Assembly: GCA_009760855.2 (NCBI GenBank)
Contig: WPIO01000019.1
Coordinates: forward strand, 5,187,501-5,251,500
DNA length: 64,000 nucleotides
Source of the DNA: Cristatella mucedo
Taxonomy: Eukaryota > Bryozoa > Phylactolaemata > Cristatellidae
Reading direction: 5' to 3'
Shown here: positions 1-11,790 of the stretch, piece after piece
How positions within the stretch are numbered: position 1 is the stretch's first letter
Layout of the letters: every line of letters begins with the position of its first letter
Notes under the pieces: model-generated
Database searches by the model: none
Told to the model about the DNA's origin: nothing
The model's input: the letters and a program-made list of their open reading frames with translations, nothing else
Program-made: the position numbers and the translations under genes

Positions 1-180
1 GAAACTTTTAAACGTCAAGCGATCGTCAAAGAGGACACCTAAATTATGAGCATATGATGACGTGACGACAAGTAAAAAGAAGTTAAAAATCCACCAGTTT
101 CTCTCAGCATTTGGGCCAGCCACACAAATTGTCATTTGTGTGGGTGTGCGAGCTGAAATTGTGCAAGTTATGATTAACCA
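1..180 (-). mobile_element. LINE family 2 remnant (RT C-terminal region)
   Basis: Read on the minus strand, the first 60 bases encode a stretch like HNLGVLFDDRLTFKSF. It matches the ARNLGVVFDSCLNFKSF segment of the better preserved family 2 LINE at 38.5-40.0 kb. The similarity fades beyond about 130 and the left side is cut by the window edge. This is a short decayed fragment with no function of its own. Confidence 0.45.
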
Positions 181-469
181 ATTTATATGCTTCCTTTCCA
201 GCATCTGCAAAGTGCCTACTAAGATCTTAGTTCTCCTAGGATGTCTTATAAATGCTTATTATCACGTTTAATTATTGTTAGTATTAGACGTCGGTTCTGG
301 AGGCTTGTTCGATTGTTTGAAGAGGCCTTGAATGGGCTGCGAAGATTAGTGTTTTTGTCAGAGCGATGGCCCTGGTTATTGTATAGATGGGCCCAGAAGG
401 CTTCTAGATTGGTACACTTTGCTTGCACGTTCTGGCTCGGGTTCCATAGGTGGCTACCAGTTTATTAAA

Positions 470-2700
470 ATTGTCTGTCATTTTTATGGTAAAAAAAGTG
501 ATTTCCTATTAGAGTGGTCTACGGAGACCTGCTAACCGGCTTGCCTTCGGCACTCAGCTTCTGGCTTTCTAGATTAGGATTTCTTTTTATATCACAGGGT
601 CTAAATATAGACCGATAGACCGATACCTTTTTAGACCACGGGGTCTGTAGAGGCATTCGAGTGGTTTGCCTTGGGTGCAGAGCTAGAAGCTCTCCTAAAA
701 TGGCAATAGTATTTTTGTTTAGAGAGCTAAAGGGCCTCTCGGGTAGGTGCTGCCTCGGGATGTCTGTCCGGAAGGAGCCTGCCTATCATTTTTTCGATGG
801 GGCTATTCAGGCCAGCCGACCATGGAGCCTATCTGGTGCATCTTGGAACTCCGAGTGAGAAGTACCGGTCGTACCTCTGCAGATGCCGTTCAAAGAGGCT
901 TCAAAGGGGCACTGCTTGTAGCTGCATGGATTGGACTCTTCCTTCGCCCTGGGATTAACCAATTGGTTTAGAGGGACTAGGAGCCCGGCTGGCCCCTGAT
1001 CTCCTTTGGTGTGCAGCATCGTCGTCGGCTTGCAGGTAGAGGTGACCGCATCTTTTGAAAGAAACTACAATGCATGCTGGCATCCTTAAGGAGCCAATGA
1101 AGCCTACCGGACTAATGGCTAGGAGCTTTGTGGTCCTTTTTGCTAGGGGATCTCCAGTTCTAAAAGTCTTTTTAAAAGCGATGGGCATTTAGTTCCACAT
1201 AGGTCGCTGGGGTGGAGGAGGGGGAATGGGAGCAAAAAGGCATCTTGTATCCTCTGGTTGAGTAATTGCTTCAAAACTCACCTGTATTGAATATGCTCTG
1301 TTGGATGCTAAGCAGCAACTGGTCCTATCAGTTTGGTTCTAACATTAGGAAGTCGCTAAAAGAAGTTAGCTTTCAGCCTTGCCCATGTAGTTCCTCGTTG
1401 CTGTAGTTTTTAGCACGTTGGTCAAAGTAGCTTGACGAGTGGCATCTTAGGCTGATGGCTGTTAAAGTGAAGGTATGCACCTCTCTTTAGTATCGAAAGA
1501 CAATTTCGATTGATGTGCCTTCAGCACAGAGCTTTTGGCTCTCTTTTGTGCATTTTAAGAGTCAAAGTTGCAGCTAAAGGAAATCGGTAAAGTTAACAAA
1601 ATTAAAAGCCGCGAGTTGTTTAGAGGGGCCAGAGAGACTTTCCGAAAACATTTTGGAGCAGAAGACCCTGAGTCCCCTACTCCACGTGCCCCTCAAGCAT
1701 TATCATGGCTACTCCCACTGTGTTTGCTAGATTAGGCTACTATAGCTATCGGTTGGCTGGGCTGCCAAGAAATGGCATCCAGTCTTTATGGTTAGTTGTT
1801 AGTATGTCTGTCAGACGGGTCTTTCAGAAGCTTATCTGTGTTTGACCGCTGCTACAACTTACAGTGCTCTCGGTCGAATAGAGCATCCTATTTGAATATC
1901 CAGCTCTATACTTAAAGATTCACCGATGCTTGGCTTTTCCGGATGTAGTTTCACTGTAACAGTTTCAGTTTCTTCCTGTCGTCAGGTTCTATAAGGATAA
2001 TACATTAGCAGTTCACTAGTAGTTCTTTTAAAGACAGTCTGTTGGCAGCAGATGCTTTTGCTGTGGAATCTACATCATTTCTGCAATAATTGCACTAGCC
2101 ACTGACTGTACTCCTCCCGCCGACTCTGAAAAGACTTTTCTGGCTGACCTTTGCTGCTAGACGCTTGGTATTTTTTTACTACATCTTGGACCGTTACTCA
2201 GCTCAGTTGCTTCTCACTTCTGTTTTATTGTGTGATGCGACTGTGTTTGCATTGGTCACCGATTGTCCTTGTGAAAGCTGTTCAGGCTTGGTGTGTGGTT
2301 TAGAAATGTCCAGAATTATGCCTACTAAGTCTTATTCTCTGTTGTGGACAGAAATGTGTGTATCTATGTACACGATATTATTGTAACGTCCAAGTTGTAT
2401 TTAGTACAGCTCAAAATTCTACCTATATTTGGTATTGTATAAAAAAGGCCCCTTGCCCATGGATGCATTAAGTGCATTTGCGTTTGCTTATATAAGCAGT
2501 TGCTAGATCAGAACCGACAAGCATGGCCTATTTCCAACGTGTGCAAATCTGCTGTGGTCGAGTGAGTGACTATAATGCTTGCATGCAACCGAATGACTGC
2601 AAGTGATATTGGTCATGCTCAACCATTTACTAGTGATGCCTTGTGGACGGACCCTCCCTTTGTTTTGAGCCTGAATTGTTGTAACTGTACAAACCCATAT
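470..2700. other. Unassigned sequence, no gene seen
   Basis: About 2.2 kb with only short reading frames, none with splice context or recognisable motifs. I could not match it to the LINE, SINE or satellite families found elsewhere in the window. It could be intron or intergenic DNA upstream of the possible exon at 2725. Confidence 0.5.
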
Positions 2701-2724
2701 GCATTCACTGTTTGAATGTTACAG

Positions 2725-2970
2725 GCCCTCGACATTTTTGCCTTTCGATTGTTGAACGGTGCTGGCGATCTCCTCGATCTCGTGTCTGCCATTGACAAAG
2801 ACCAGCGGCTTGATGTTACGAAAATCACCAGAGAGGAGCTGAAGCAGATTGTTCAGTTGACTGGACGTTGCTCGGCATTGATAAAGGTGATCGATAGCGC
2901 CGAAATGCAAGTCTGCTCTCTTTGTATGGATATTCGTTGTGCTAATCTAATCAATCCTGTCAAGTTGTAG
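2725..2970 (+). CDS. Possible terminal coding exon, unknown product
   Basis: A pyrimidine-poor but acceptable acceptor (ttacag) precedes an open frame of 81 codons beginning ALDIFAFRLL and ending at TAG 2968-2970. The translation is hydrophilic and probably helical, with a segment like DVTKITREELKQIV, and its composition is more protein-like than the surrounding frames. A donor-like GTGATC after position 2886 would make it an internal exon instead. I do not recognise the family, and no partner exon was found upstream. It lies outside the duplicated region. The alternative is a chance open frame. Confidence 0.35.
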   Translation, partial: ALDIFAFRLLNGAGDLLDLVSAIDKDQRLDVTKITREELKQIVQLTGRCSALIKVIDSAEMQVCSLCMDIRCANLINPVKL

Positions 2971-5220
2971 GAGCATAAGGTTTCTAACTGCATAGCTGAT
3001 CATGTTGGATCAAAATCATTGTATGCATGCCTCTAAGTACAGAGATGGCCCAAAAAATCCACCACCCTGGAAATTAAGGCAAACCTGAAACTTTGTTGAG
3101 TTTTACAAAATCTCGGCCTAACTCATGCTACCACAAAGTAAGATTACTATGAGGAAGCAATACATGTACCAAATGGTGAATGCAGCCACCATGGTTAGCC
3201 TACTAGGTGTGAACAACATGCAAACATAACATATTTGGTGGTTTCAGATGTGTGGTTTCATTTAATTGATGACACTGCCCCTGATCGTTGTACGAGTGGG
3301 CCGTGACACTCGATGTGGTTGGCAGTCGGGACGTGATTGTTGTGACAAGGGAGTCGTGGGCACTCCGGTAGGCGAGAGGGGCGAGGAGAGTCGTACTTAG
3401 CCCTTCTCTGTGAGTGGGGAAATAGGCTGGTGGTGTTGCTCGTCGTCAAGTGTTCTGTGTGTTCAAGTGTTCTCGATGATAACTCAAGCTTCAAGATCTG
3501 TATGGAAATACCTGCTAGCTTCTAAGCATTGGCTTGCACAATCGGAACACGGTGATGTAAACATTTCTGAATAAGTGAGGTACCTTCCTCTCGAAAAATC
3601 CATCTTAATGACTTATGCCATGCACTAGTTCGTGAATATTCAACGTTTAAAACGTCTAGTTTTTAGCATGCGAAGACACAGGCCAGACCTGGTTTCAGAA
3701 TACTGTATGCAAGAAATAGGTATTCAGTTAGAGCAAAAAACCAGCCAACTATCATTGCTGATGAAAAGATTGCTGTAGAGCTGTATACAGCTGCTTAAGA
3801 AGTCTTGGGATATACATGTGATGCCAAACCATGGTAACGTGCATGTATTGAAGTGTTCACGAAGATTATGAGAAGGTAAGTTCATTTAGTGCATGCATTT
3901 GTCAAAGGGAAAGAGCTAAAACCAAGAAGAAATTTAAAATAAATCATATGCTTTTTTATAAGAATATGCTGTTAGATGGTTTTTACTTTCCACCGTATCA
4001 TCGATTTCTGGCATCTCTTAAAATCACGTCAAGCCTATTGTTGTGCAAGCTAAAAATACCATGCTTCAAACTCTTGATGATGGCTGAAAAACTGTCTAAT
4101 ATGGATGTTAGGATACATTTTTATAGAGGATGATACTTGATACACTAGTAAATCTTAATTTGTTAGTGCTCTGCAGCTACTGGATAATTATATCTGTCAA
4201 CAGTGGTGACCACGTCGGAAGCCAGAAATGGCCCGAGGTACTACAAAACAAGGTTATTTCTTACGTTTGTGAACGTCGTAAAGAAACCGTGGAGGTAGCA
4301 TGAACGATACATTTTGTTAGAAATCATGCTAACTCATGCAAATCTTATGCGGCCACTACTGCTGTAGGCAGTTTTGAATCTACTCGGAAGATCCAAATGA
4401 GTAAACTTGATCCCAAAATAAACACAGCAGCTCAACACACGATTTATATAGCATGACAACTGCAGTACGGTGGTAGAAGCACTAATGATTGTAGGATGTA
4501 GCTTCTCCCTGATTATCAATGTCTGCTTCTCGGGCTGGCATGGACTCGACGAGTTTCAGGGTTACATCGGATGGTATAGCATGCCAAGCCCGTTGTATTT
4601 TCCCAATAATTTGGCCAGTGGTCTTATGCTAGTTTCTCGAGGTCTGAGCCGATGCTGAACCTCCAATCCTCGGTCATCTAGTAGCTGTGCTGCTCTGCCC
4701 AATCAAGGCTTGCTTTCTTTATGAGCTTTTGTCAACAGCGGAGCTTCTTTGCTACCCTTGCTGCAAGCCTCTGTTCATTAAGCCTTCGCCTCACTGTCTA
4801 CTCACTGTGGACCATGCCGGTGCTAAGCTTCAGTGTTATGGCATAGACTCGAGTGGGTGCAAATTGGGCCTTCAGAAGCTCAATTTTCAGGAGCCGATCA
4901 TCCCTCTGGTAGAAGCCCGAGGGCGTCAAGACGCTGGCCGGTTCTTCATCGTCTCTAGTGCTGACGGTTTTTCTGAATGTTAATATAGCTGACAGCTTTC
5001 CCACTTATCCCCAGGTTCCGAGTGGGCTCTCGGCGCTAACCCTCCTAAGATGCTAAGACTACAGCTGGCCGGTCACAAAATCCATAAGGTGGCCTCCCTT
5101 AGCTTCTTCAGATTTTCACATGCATCGATACGTCTTCCGGCTGGGGCCAAGCTCACTGGGCTCAAGCTGGTTGTCTGCCCAGTTTTCCCAGTGTGCTGAT
5201 GCATCAAGAATATGCCGAAG
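2971..5220. other. Unassigned sequence, no gene seen
   Basis: Several short frames occur (for example 4687-4983 on the + strand), but none has recognisable motifs or convincing splice sites. No match to the repeat families of this window was seen until about 5280. Confidence 0.5.
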
Positions 5221-5279
5221 CTTCTCTTAGACGAATAAAGCCTGCAAATGCAGTCTAGGGGATTTCAGCAATGTTTACA

Positions 5280-5360
5280 TAATAATGCATTTGATATAGC
5301 GCCCTCAGGAACTCAATCTCTTCGTAGGCACTTTACATTTGCTGCAAATGAAGCATGATC
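5280..5360 (-). mobile_element. LINE family 1 3' tail fragment
   Basis: The minus strand contains the recurrent family 1 terminal motif (aaagtgcctacgaagagatt, then gagggcgctat). It is a short 5'-truncated copy, or a SINE tail of the same type. It is absent at the equivalent place in copy B, so it probably inserted after the duplication. Confidence 0.6.
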
Positions 5361-5756
5361 GAATAAAGGCACCACGACACAACAAATTGGCTCTGCTAGC
5401 AGGTTTTTCTAGCATTATTATCGTGTAGCATGCTGCTTAGTTAGTGGATTAATACCTTCAGCCCAGCCTCCGAAATTCGGTCCCACAGCCTGCCATTGGT
5501 AATGGAGTTATCCGGTTGCTAAGGAGACATAATTAAATGTCCCTGCTTTCGGATTTCTCAGGTTCAGTGCGTAGAATTCCCACCGAGCAATATGTTACCG
5601 ACTGAAACACTACTTCTCGATGGCCAATGAAAGAACACACATTCTGTAGTATCTACCAAAGTTTTCCAGTGGTTTCAACTGCCACTGGCTGAGATGCATC
5701 AACTGCACTCAGAGGAGGGTAAGTGTTGCAAAAATTATAATCGCAAGTGCATGCAC

Positions 5757-5775
5757 GTGTGTGTGTGCGCGTGCG

Positions 5776-5872
<97 letters not shown>

Positions 5873-5880
5873 GTGTGTTC
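5757..5880 (+). repeat. (GT)n microsatellite
   Basis: A nearly pure GT run of over 100 bases follows gtgcatgcacgtgtg. The corresponding position in copy B (49670-49755) is a (TGCG)n block followed by a shorter GT run, so the locus has evolved differently in the two copies. Open frames across it on both strands are artefacts of the repeat. Confidence 0.97.
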
Positions 5881-5929
5881 TAGTGTGCATGCATGCATAC
5901 ATGCATGCACGCACGAACGATCGTACGTA

Positions 5930-6420
5930 TGTTTCTTCGTTTGTGCTCTACAGCCCTGTAAAGACTATGGGGGTGTTACACCAGAGTTTTTAAAGCACTG
6001 TCAAAGCCAAAGTGGCTTTATGTGTGAACATGGTAGTGGTCTAACTCCATCTCACGAAACAAAGAGCAAGTGAGCAGCATACCTGAGTCACAAGGGTAGC
6101 CGAGGACGTGAGTGTCATCGAAGTAGCCGTTCCGAACGGCTTGACATGATGTGCCAGAGTCGGTAGCAGGACCGAAGATGTCACTTCCTAAGAATTGTAA
6201 GAATTGTAATTTTAATTTGTAAGAATGAGTTTTTAATTGTATGACCTGCAGGGCAAAATTGTCTGTCACCAACTGTCTGTAAGCACTCAATATAGGATCT
6301 AATTAACTTATTGTCCATAGTGAGGGTTCGAGGTGGCCGAAATCGGTGCTATTTTTTCTAGGTATGAAATTTCAGCTCTACGTGAAAGGGCCAAGCTATG
6401 GAGGTCTTCTGGTCAGAATG
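5930..6420 (-). mobile_element. LINE family 2 3' end, copy A
   Basis: On the minus strand this encodes the degraded C-terminal part of family 2 (a segment like FLQFLGSDIFGPATDSGTS), aligning with WNSLPQFLCNDNYSPIADCG at 39.7 kb. The same insertion is present in copy B at 49.83 kb, so it predates the duplication. In copy A it breaks off near 6450, where copy B continues for a further 450 bp of LINE. Confidence 0.75.
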
Positions 6421-6461
6421 TCAGAATTTTGCTATTTAGTGGGAGTCAATTAAAGTGGTTG

Positions 6462-6575
6462 TAGGACATTTCCCTCCCGGATGTTTCCCCTCCCTGACAT
6501 TTCCCCCTCTGATGGACCCTTGGACATTTCCCTCCCTGGACATTTCCTCCCCCCCCCCCGGGTAGGACATATCCC
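6462..6575 (+). repeat. Degenerate GGACATTTCCCTCCC tandem repeat
   Basis: About six imperfect units of roughly 15-20 bp built on GGACATTTCCCTCCC, ending in a run of ten C. It is absent from copy B. Confidence 0.75.
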
Positions 6576-6654
6576 CCCGATGTTGATGAATGTATAACTA
6601 ATAATAATGATAATAATAATAATAATAATTAGGAATCACTATGAATACAGATAT

Positions 6655-6800
6655 GTACAGTCGTCCTTTGTTATCGTGGTTAATTGGTTCCAGAATCTGC
6701 CGTGATAGGTGAATTACTGTGAAGTACAATTCTTTATTTATAAATCGAATATTTTTGTAACCAGAGCTTAAAAAACCTGTTAAAACTAACTTGAGCACCA
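6655..6800 (+). mobile_element. DNA-transposon-like repeat remnant
   Basis: Contains cgtggttaattggttccag, then a run resembling gccgtgataggtgaatta and gtgaagta. From memory this resembles a widely dispersed animal DNA-transposon terminal region (cgcggttaat..ggttccagacccgccgcgataagtgaa). I cannot name the family with certainty. An (AAT)n tract precedes it. It is present only in copy A. Confidence 0.4.
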
Positions 6801-6864
6801 ATCTTGGCCTTGTTTGCTTTAGCTGCATGTGCATCTGCTCACTCACACTCTCCTGTAGTTTTGG

Positions 6865-8040
6865 ATGTTGCATGGGTGCTCTTTACCTCTAAGTGATTGC
6901 CACCAACTTGAGTCACGTTACACACATGACCACAGCTCAGGCACTGTCCATGGTAGCGTGCATGTGTGGTCAGTCCTAAATAATGTCAAGTCCACCGATG
7001 GCCAATCGGTCTATTTCAAACATTTTTTGTCAGTCCGAGGCTTGACCGAAGAGTAAAAATTAACAAACATATTCTGATGTGAATGCTTTCTGTGCTTGCT
7101 TTTTTACTCACTTTATGGCATTTAGTAGTTCCAAAAATGTTATGCTGAGCCGCCGGATGTCAAGCTTTATGTTAATCTACAATATGCTCGATCCCTAAAA
7201 TTGCCTACTTTAACTGAACTGCCGAACTAGTAGTCATGTATTAGAAGAGGAAAACTCATTAATTATAAAGCCATCTAATTGCACATTCTGCTAAATTTCT
7301 GCCATCGGACTACTGTGATAATTAACCCCATGCTATCCACTGCAGTGCCGCATTTGTCGCAGCAGTTTTGAAGTCTTCTTGCGCCCTGTTATTACTGTTT
7401 CGACCATTCTAAATCGACACGATGAGATTCTAGAAAAATGTCTGATTTCGGTTGAATACATTTTGCTGTTTACGTGATCAAAGGTACTGGAGCTTTATTA
7501 CCCGTAATTATAGACATGTGCAGCATAACGTTTGCAACCAAAATCAGAAAGGTTTCTGAGTCGTTTAAAACAAGCAGAGCTGAACTTGCATTTGAAATTT
7601 AACTCACTGGCTGAGTTGTGGATTTTAGAAGGTACATGCCAACACTAAAAATGATGCTGCATAAAAATCACAAGAATATACTTTAGAAGCATGTACTTCT
7701 AACTGTCAAGGCTCGAAAAGTTGTGATATAAGTCGCATATGCTGCAGAGATTGGTAAATGTGTTATTTGTAGATATCTTGCATCCGATTTACATCCAGGT
7801 TAGCTGTGATTGGCATAATTATTTCTTTCTTTTATGCAGAAGTCGTCAGAGATTTTGATCCCATTTTTAACATATTCGTCTTTGCAAGGTACCCTAAACA
7901 TATAAAATTATCGGACACATTTTATAAATATTTTCTTGGCATTTCCACTGCAGGCAATGCCGGTTACTTTTATATTGCCAGCTGCATGCAGGTGAAAGCT
8001 GCTAGCTAAGTATCTTCTGCCTTTTTTACACTAATACAGT
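6865..8040 (+). other. Non-repetitive part of duplication copy A
   Basis: Collinear with 51480-52690 in copy B at high identity with scattered small indels. Reading frames are short and broken by indels between the copies, so nothing suggests protein coding. It lies about 6 kb upstream of the SUZ12 start and could hold regulatory sequence, but no specific site can be named. Confidence 0.6.
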
Positions 8041-8160
8041 TAACGTTAATAATAATAATAATATATTTGTTGTAGCACCCTCAGAGAACTCAATCTCTTT
8101 CTAGGCACTTTACATTTTCTTCTGTTAAATAGCAAAACTTTCGTTACCTTACTAACTTAA
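8040..8160 (-). mobile_element. LINE family 1 3' tail fragment
   Basis: An (AAT)n tract followed on the minus strand by the family 1 terminal motif (aaagtgcctagaaagagatt). The same piece is present in copy B near 52690-52790, so it predates the duplication. Confidence 0.65.
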
Positions 8161-8559
8161 TGGGATGCTGTCGTGCATTCTGCCATATTCGCAAACAAGC
8201 TTGTAGATTCGGCCAGCTCGAGAGAAGCCTTCTCTTCCAGGTCATGCCAGCTTTTGAGAACCCATATATGGAACATTCTAGTTGGTTCATGTACACTAGT
8301 ACTTAAAAGGTCTTCAAGTACAATGACCTCAACGTTCCGCATGAGAAAGCAGCTGCCAAACAAATGTCATTCTCCAACCATAAAAAGGTGATCTAATGAC
8401 AGGTGGCTGTGTAAGTATATATTTATATGTATGTATATGTATGCATTTACAATAGCCGCCATACGTTTTGGTGCACCAATTTCAACTGTGGCCATCTGGT
8501 CGACTAATGCTTGAGATAGTTTTAAAGTCCTCTCGGAGCATCCAACCGAGTAGAAGTAA

Positions 8560-8820
8560 TGTTTAAGTTCCGGTCTGGTTTTAGAGCCAATCACTCCACC
8601 GAGTCAGTATTGCTGCATGTCTATAACGACTTACTTGGGCATTCAGGCTTAGGTAGAGTATCTCGGCTTATTTTGCTTGATCTTTCGGCAGCTTTTGATA
8701 CTATCGATCACTAAGTCCTTCTTGATCGTCTCCCATCTCGCCTGGGCATCACTGGCACTGCATTGCAATGGTCCAGGTCCTATCTCAGTATTAGACTACA
8801 GGCTATTGGTGTGAATGAAC
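8560..8820 (+). mobile_element. LINE family 1 RT fragment
   Basis: Encodes the RT palm segment LLDLSAAFDTIDH, an in-frame stop, then LDRLPSRLGITGTALQW. LDLSAAFDTIDH is the conserved motif A region of CR1/L2-type reverse transcriptases. It is broken by stops and truncated at both ends. It lies where copies A and B diverge. Confidence 0.8.
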
Positions 8821-8824
8821 AAAG

Positions 8825-10085
8825 ATAATAATGATAATAATAATGCATTTGCTAACGCACTCTTACAGAGACTCGATTACTTTCTAGGCACTTTACAATT
8901 GCAATTGCTGCAAAGGAAGCACGATCAAATGGTTAGTGGTAGCATGCTCAATAAACAACAAGAATAACATGGTTAACGGTGACATGCTCTGGGTCAGCGT
9001 GCAAGTATGGTTAGTGGCAGCATGCACGGTGTCAGCACGGATAAGTACATAAAGGACGAATCACCGAGACATACTAAATAGTGTTATAAATATGTGTGTT
9101 TTAGTTAATTTTTTGTTTTTCTCTCGAGCGTGGTCCAGTCAGGAGATGTTGTGATACTAGTCGGGAGTGAATTCCAGGCATTGGGAGCATACACTAAAGG
9201 CATGGTCTCCAAAGGATTTGAGGTTTGTACGTGGTATAGGTAAACAGTTCGAATCCTAAAAGCAGTGGTACTATGCTTAGCCTGGTGGGGAATCGATCTG
9301 ATAGGTAGGCTATAGCTAAATAATGAAGAGACCTAAAAGTGAGTGACAAAACCTTGAAATCGATGCGTTGCTTGAGTGGGAGCCAGTTCAGGTCGGCAAA
9401 AGGTGGTGGGGTGTGGCAACTGCGACGCTCACGACAGACAAGCCTAGCTGCAAAGTTTAGCACCAGCTGTAAGCACCTGAGTGCACAGGCCGGTAGGCCA
9501 GCAAGCAGTGAGTTGCAGAAGTTAAGACGGGATGTCATAAATGCATTTATTAATTTAAATGTGGTATGCCTGTCTAAGCAAGCCCGAATTTGAGCAACTT
9601 TATATAGCTAAGCGTATGCAGACTTGATTGTGGAGCTGATGTGGTTGTCGGTAGTTGAGAGAATATGCCTTACTCGGGGGCTTGGAGGGATCACAGCACA
9701 GGTAAGACTGAGTGTCATCTCCATAGAAGTTAAGCCTAGGTTGTGTTTGGCAATCGCATCGGCAAGAGGGAGAGTATGAACCGTTAGCAGAACTGGACCA
9801 AGCACGGAGGGCTGAAGTACTTCATATCATAGGTTCCTCGGATGATCTTTGCCCATTCACATCAGTACTCTGGAGTGTCCCACTGAGATAGGACCTGAAC
9901 CCTTGCAGAGCAGTGCCAGTGATGCCCTGGCGAGATGAGAGGCGCTCAAGGATTTGTTGATCGATAGTATCAAAATCTGCCGAAAGATCGAGCAAAACAA
10001 GCGTAAATATTGTACCTAAGTCTGCACTCCTAAGTAGGTCGTTATTCAACCGAAGCAATGCCGTCTCTGTGGAGTGTTCAGATCT
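8825..10085 (-). mobile_element. LINE family 1, 5'-truncated copy
   Basis: Reads from RT motif A (LLDLSADFDTIDQQ, near 9990) through the RT C-terminus (CNSLLAGLPACALRCLQLV and NFAARLVCRERRSCH, near 9460-9530) to a 3' UTR and (ATT)n tail at 8825-8850. The frame is broken at several places, and the YADD-containing part is eroded. It is flanked on both sides by + strand fragments of the same family that overlap in content, so the cluster is rearranged, not simply nested. Confidence 0.85.
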
Positions 10086-10119
10086 AAAAGCAGACTGGAA
10101 CTTACTAGCAAGGTTCGAG

Positions 10120-10556
10120 GTTTATGCGAAATTACATCACTGGCGCTACACTGCAATGGTTCAGGTCCTATCTCAGTGGAAGACTCCAAAGTATTGATGC
10201 GAATGGACAAACACCCGACAAAACCCAAGAAAACGTCTGAAATATGGGATACCTCTGGGGTCTGTGCTTTGTCCTGTTCTTTTCACGGTTTATACTCTTC
10301 CTCTTGCCGCTGTAATTGCTAAGCACAATCTACGCTTTCATTTTTAATTTCACCACGGCATCTTCTGACTTGTCTACATTTAAAAAGAAACTAAGCATAT
10401 ATCTATTTATCACAACATTCAATGGGTCTGTATGATTCGACGTTTATGTGCATATGCATGCTGACACTGTGAACGTTGCCAGTAAGCATACTTGCATGCT
10501 GACTGTGCATGTCACCCATAACAGTGTTATTCATGTACTGCTGTTCATATGTCACC
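10120..10556 (+). mobile_element. LINE family 1 RT and 3' UTR fragments
   Basis: Begins in the GTALQWFRSYLS region of RT (10130-10170), runs to the PQGSVLG-like region near 10260 in broken frames, and then jumps to the 3' end (TFKKKLSIYLFITTF at 10375-10420). A 3' UTR follows with atgcatgctgacact. The middle of the RT has been deleted. Confidence 0.75.
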
Positions 10557-11270
10557 CTAAGCATGTGGCAGGATTAGAAGGCTTTGCTCTTCTAATGGGC
10601 GATGCTGTTGTGCGACCATCACCACGTGCTCGAAATTTAAGATTCGTTTTTGACAGCTGCCTAAATTTTTAATGTTTCATTCAGGAGGCTGCTTCTAAAG
10701 CTAGCTATCATGTCAAATCCCTATCTAAAATAAAGAGCTGTCTTCCATGGTGGCTTGCAAACAATTTAACTAGCTCCTTAGTACTGTCTTGGCTTTATTA
10801 TTGTAATTCCCTTTTGGCTGAGCTACCAAAAAAAGCAACTAAGCCACTGCAAATGGCTATGAAAATGGCTGCAAGGCTAGTTTCCAAGCTCCAGAGGTTT
10901 CACCATGGTTCCAACTTGGCTAAGAGCGCTAGGATAGCTGCTGGCTGATCAATGGATATGGAGCAAAGTTCTTATGCTGACCCACAAGGCCCGCCACGGC
11001 TTAGCTTTTCCATACCTAGCTGAACTGCTGCAACAATTTCAGCCTACTCTTGCCCGCAGGTCCTGTATGGATGATTAATAAGCTACCCCAGCCCTCCACT
11101 TAAACACTGCTGGCGACAGAAGCTTTAGCTCTGCAGGTTGTAGGCTGTGGAACTCGCTTCCACGATTCTTACACAACAACTACTTTCCTGCTGCCGACTA
11201 ATCCCTTTCAGCGGTCCTGAGCTGCTACTCCTATGCCTCTCACTACCTCAACTGCAGGCCTGCTGGAAAT
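10556..11270 (+). mobile_element. LINE family 2, RT C-terminus to 3' end
   Basis: Starts within HPKHVAGLEGFALLMGDAVVRPSPRARNL (matching the better copy at 39070-39150) and runs to the WNSLPRF and SYASHYLNC region near 11150-11250. Several frameshifts and stops are present. It is inserted in the 3' UTR of the family 1 fragment before it. Confidence 0.8.
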
Positions 11271-11654
11271 TGAGCAAATGAGTCGTTAGGTAATACAGCC
11301 AGAAAGGCATTCCAAAATTCAACTTACTTTAATTGTAGCCCAGCAATTAAAGCCTGCATTCTAGGACTGAAAAGACATTAAAGAGACAGGGTGTAACATA
11401 GCGCATTCTGCCATAGAACTGTCTCTCAGCTACACAGTATCGCCCAGTATTGCCAAGATAGGCCACCTCTGCTGACGTTGTTGCAAGAGATTACAATGGA
11501 GAATAGAGCAGCAGTTGGGGTATTTCCATAATGACTTGAATGGTCGACTAACTTCTCGAAGGGCTTCCAAAACAAACTCTCGGGCAACCCGGTGACTAAA
11601 CTTTCATAGCGATGGTGCATGTCTATCGTTCAGGCACAGCGCTGGTGATGGGCT

Positions 11655-11790
11655 GCAACACTAATAATAATGCACTTGATAAAGCGCCCTCAGAGAACTT
11701 AATCTCTTTCTAGGCACTTTACATTTGCTGCAAAAGGAAATGCAATTGAATGGTGAGTAAGATCATACTTAATCAGCACCACTGATCTCC
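11655..11790 (-). mobile_element. LINE family 1 3' tail fragment
   Basis: An (AAT)n-type tract at 11662, then on the minus strand the terminal motif with gtgcctagaaagagattaag, and further 3' UTR. Severely 5'-truncated. Confidence 0.65.

Noticed and set aside
5653-6073. Overlapping open frames rich in V/C or H/T on both strands
   Set aside because: They are translations of the GT microsatellite and have no independent coding evidence.
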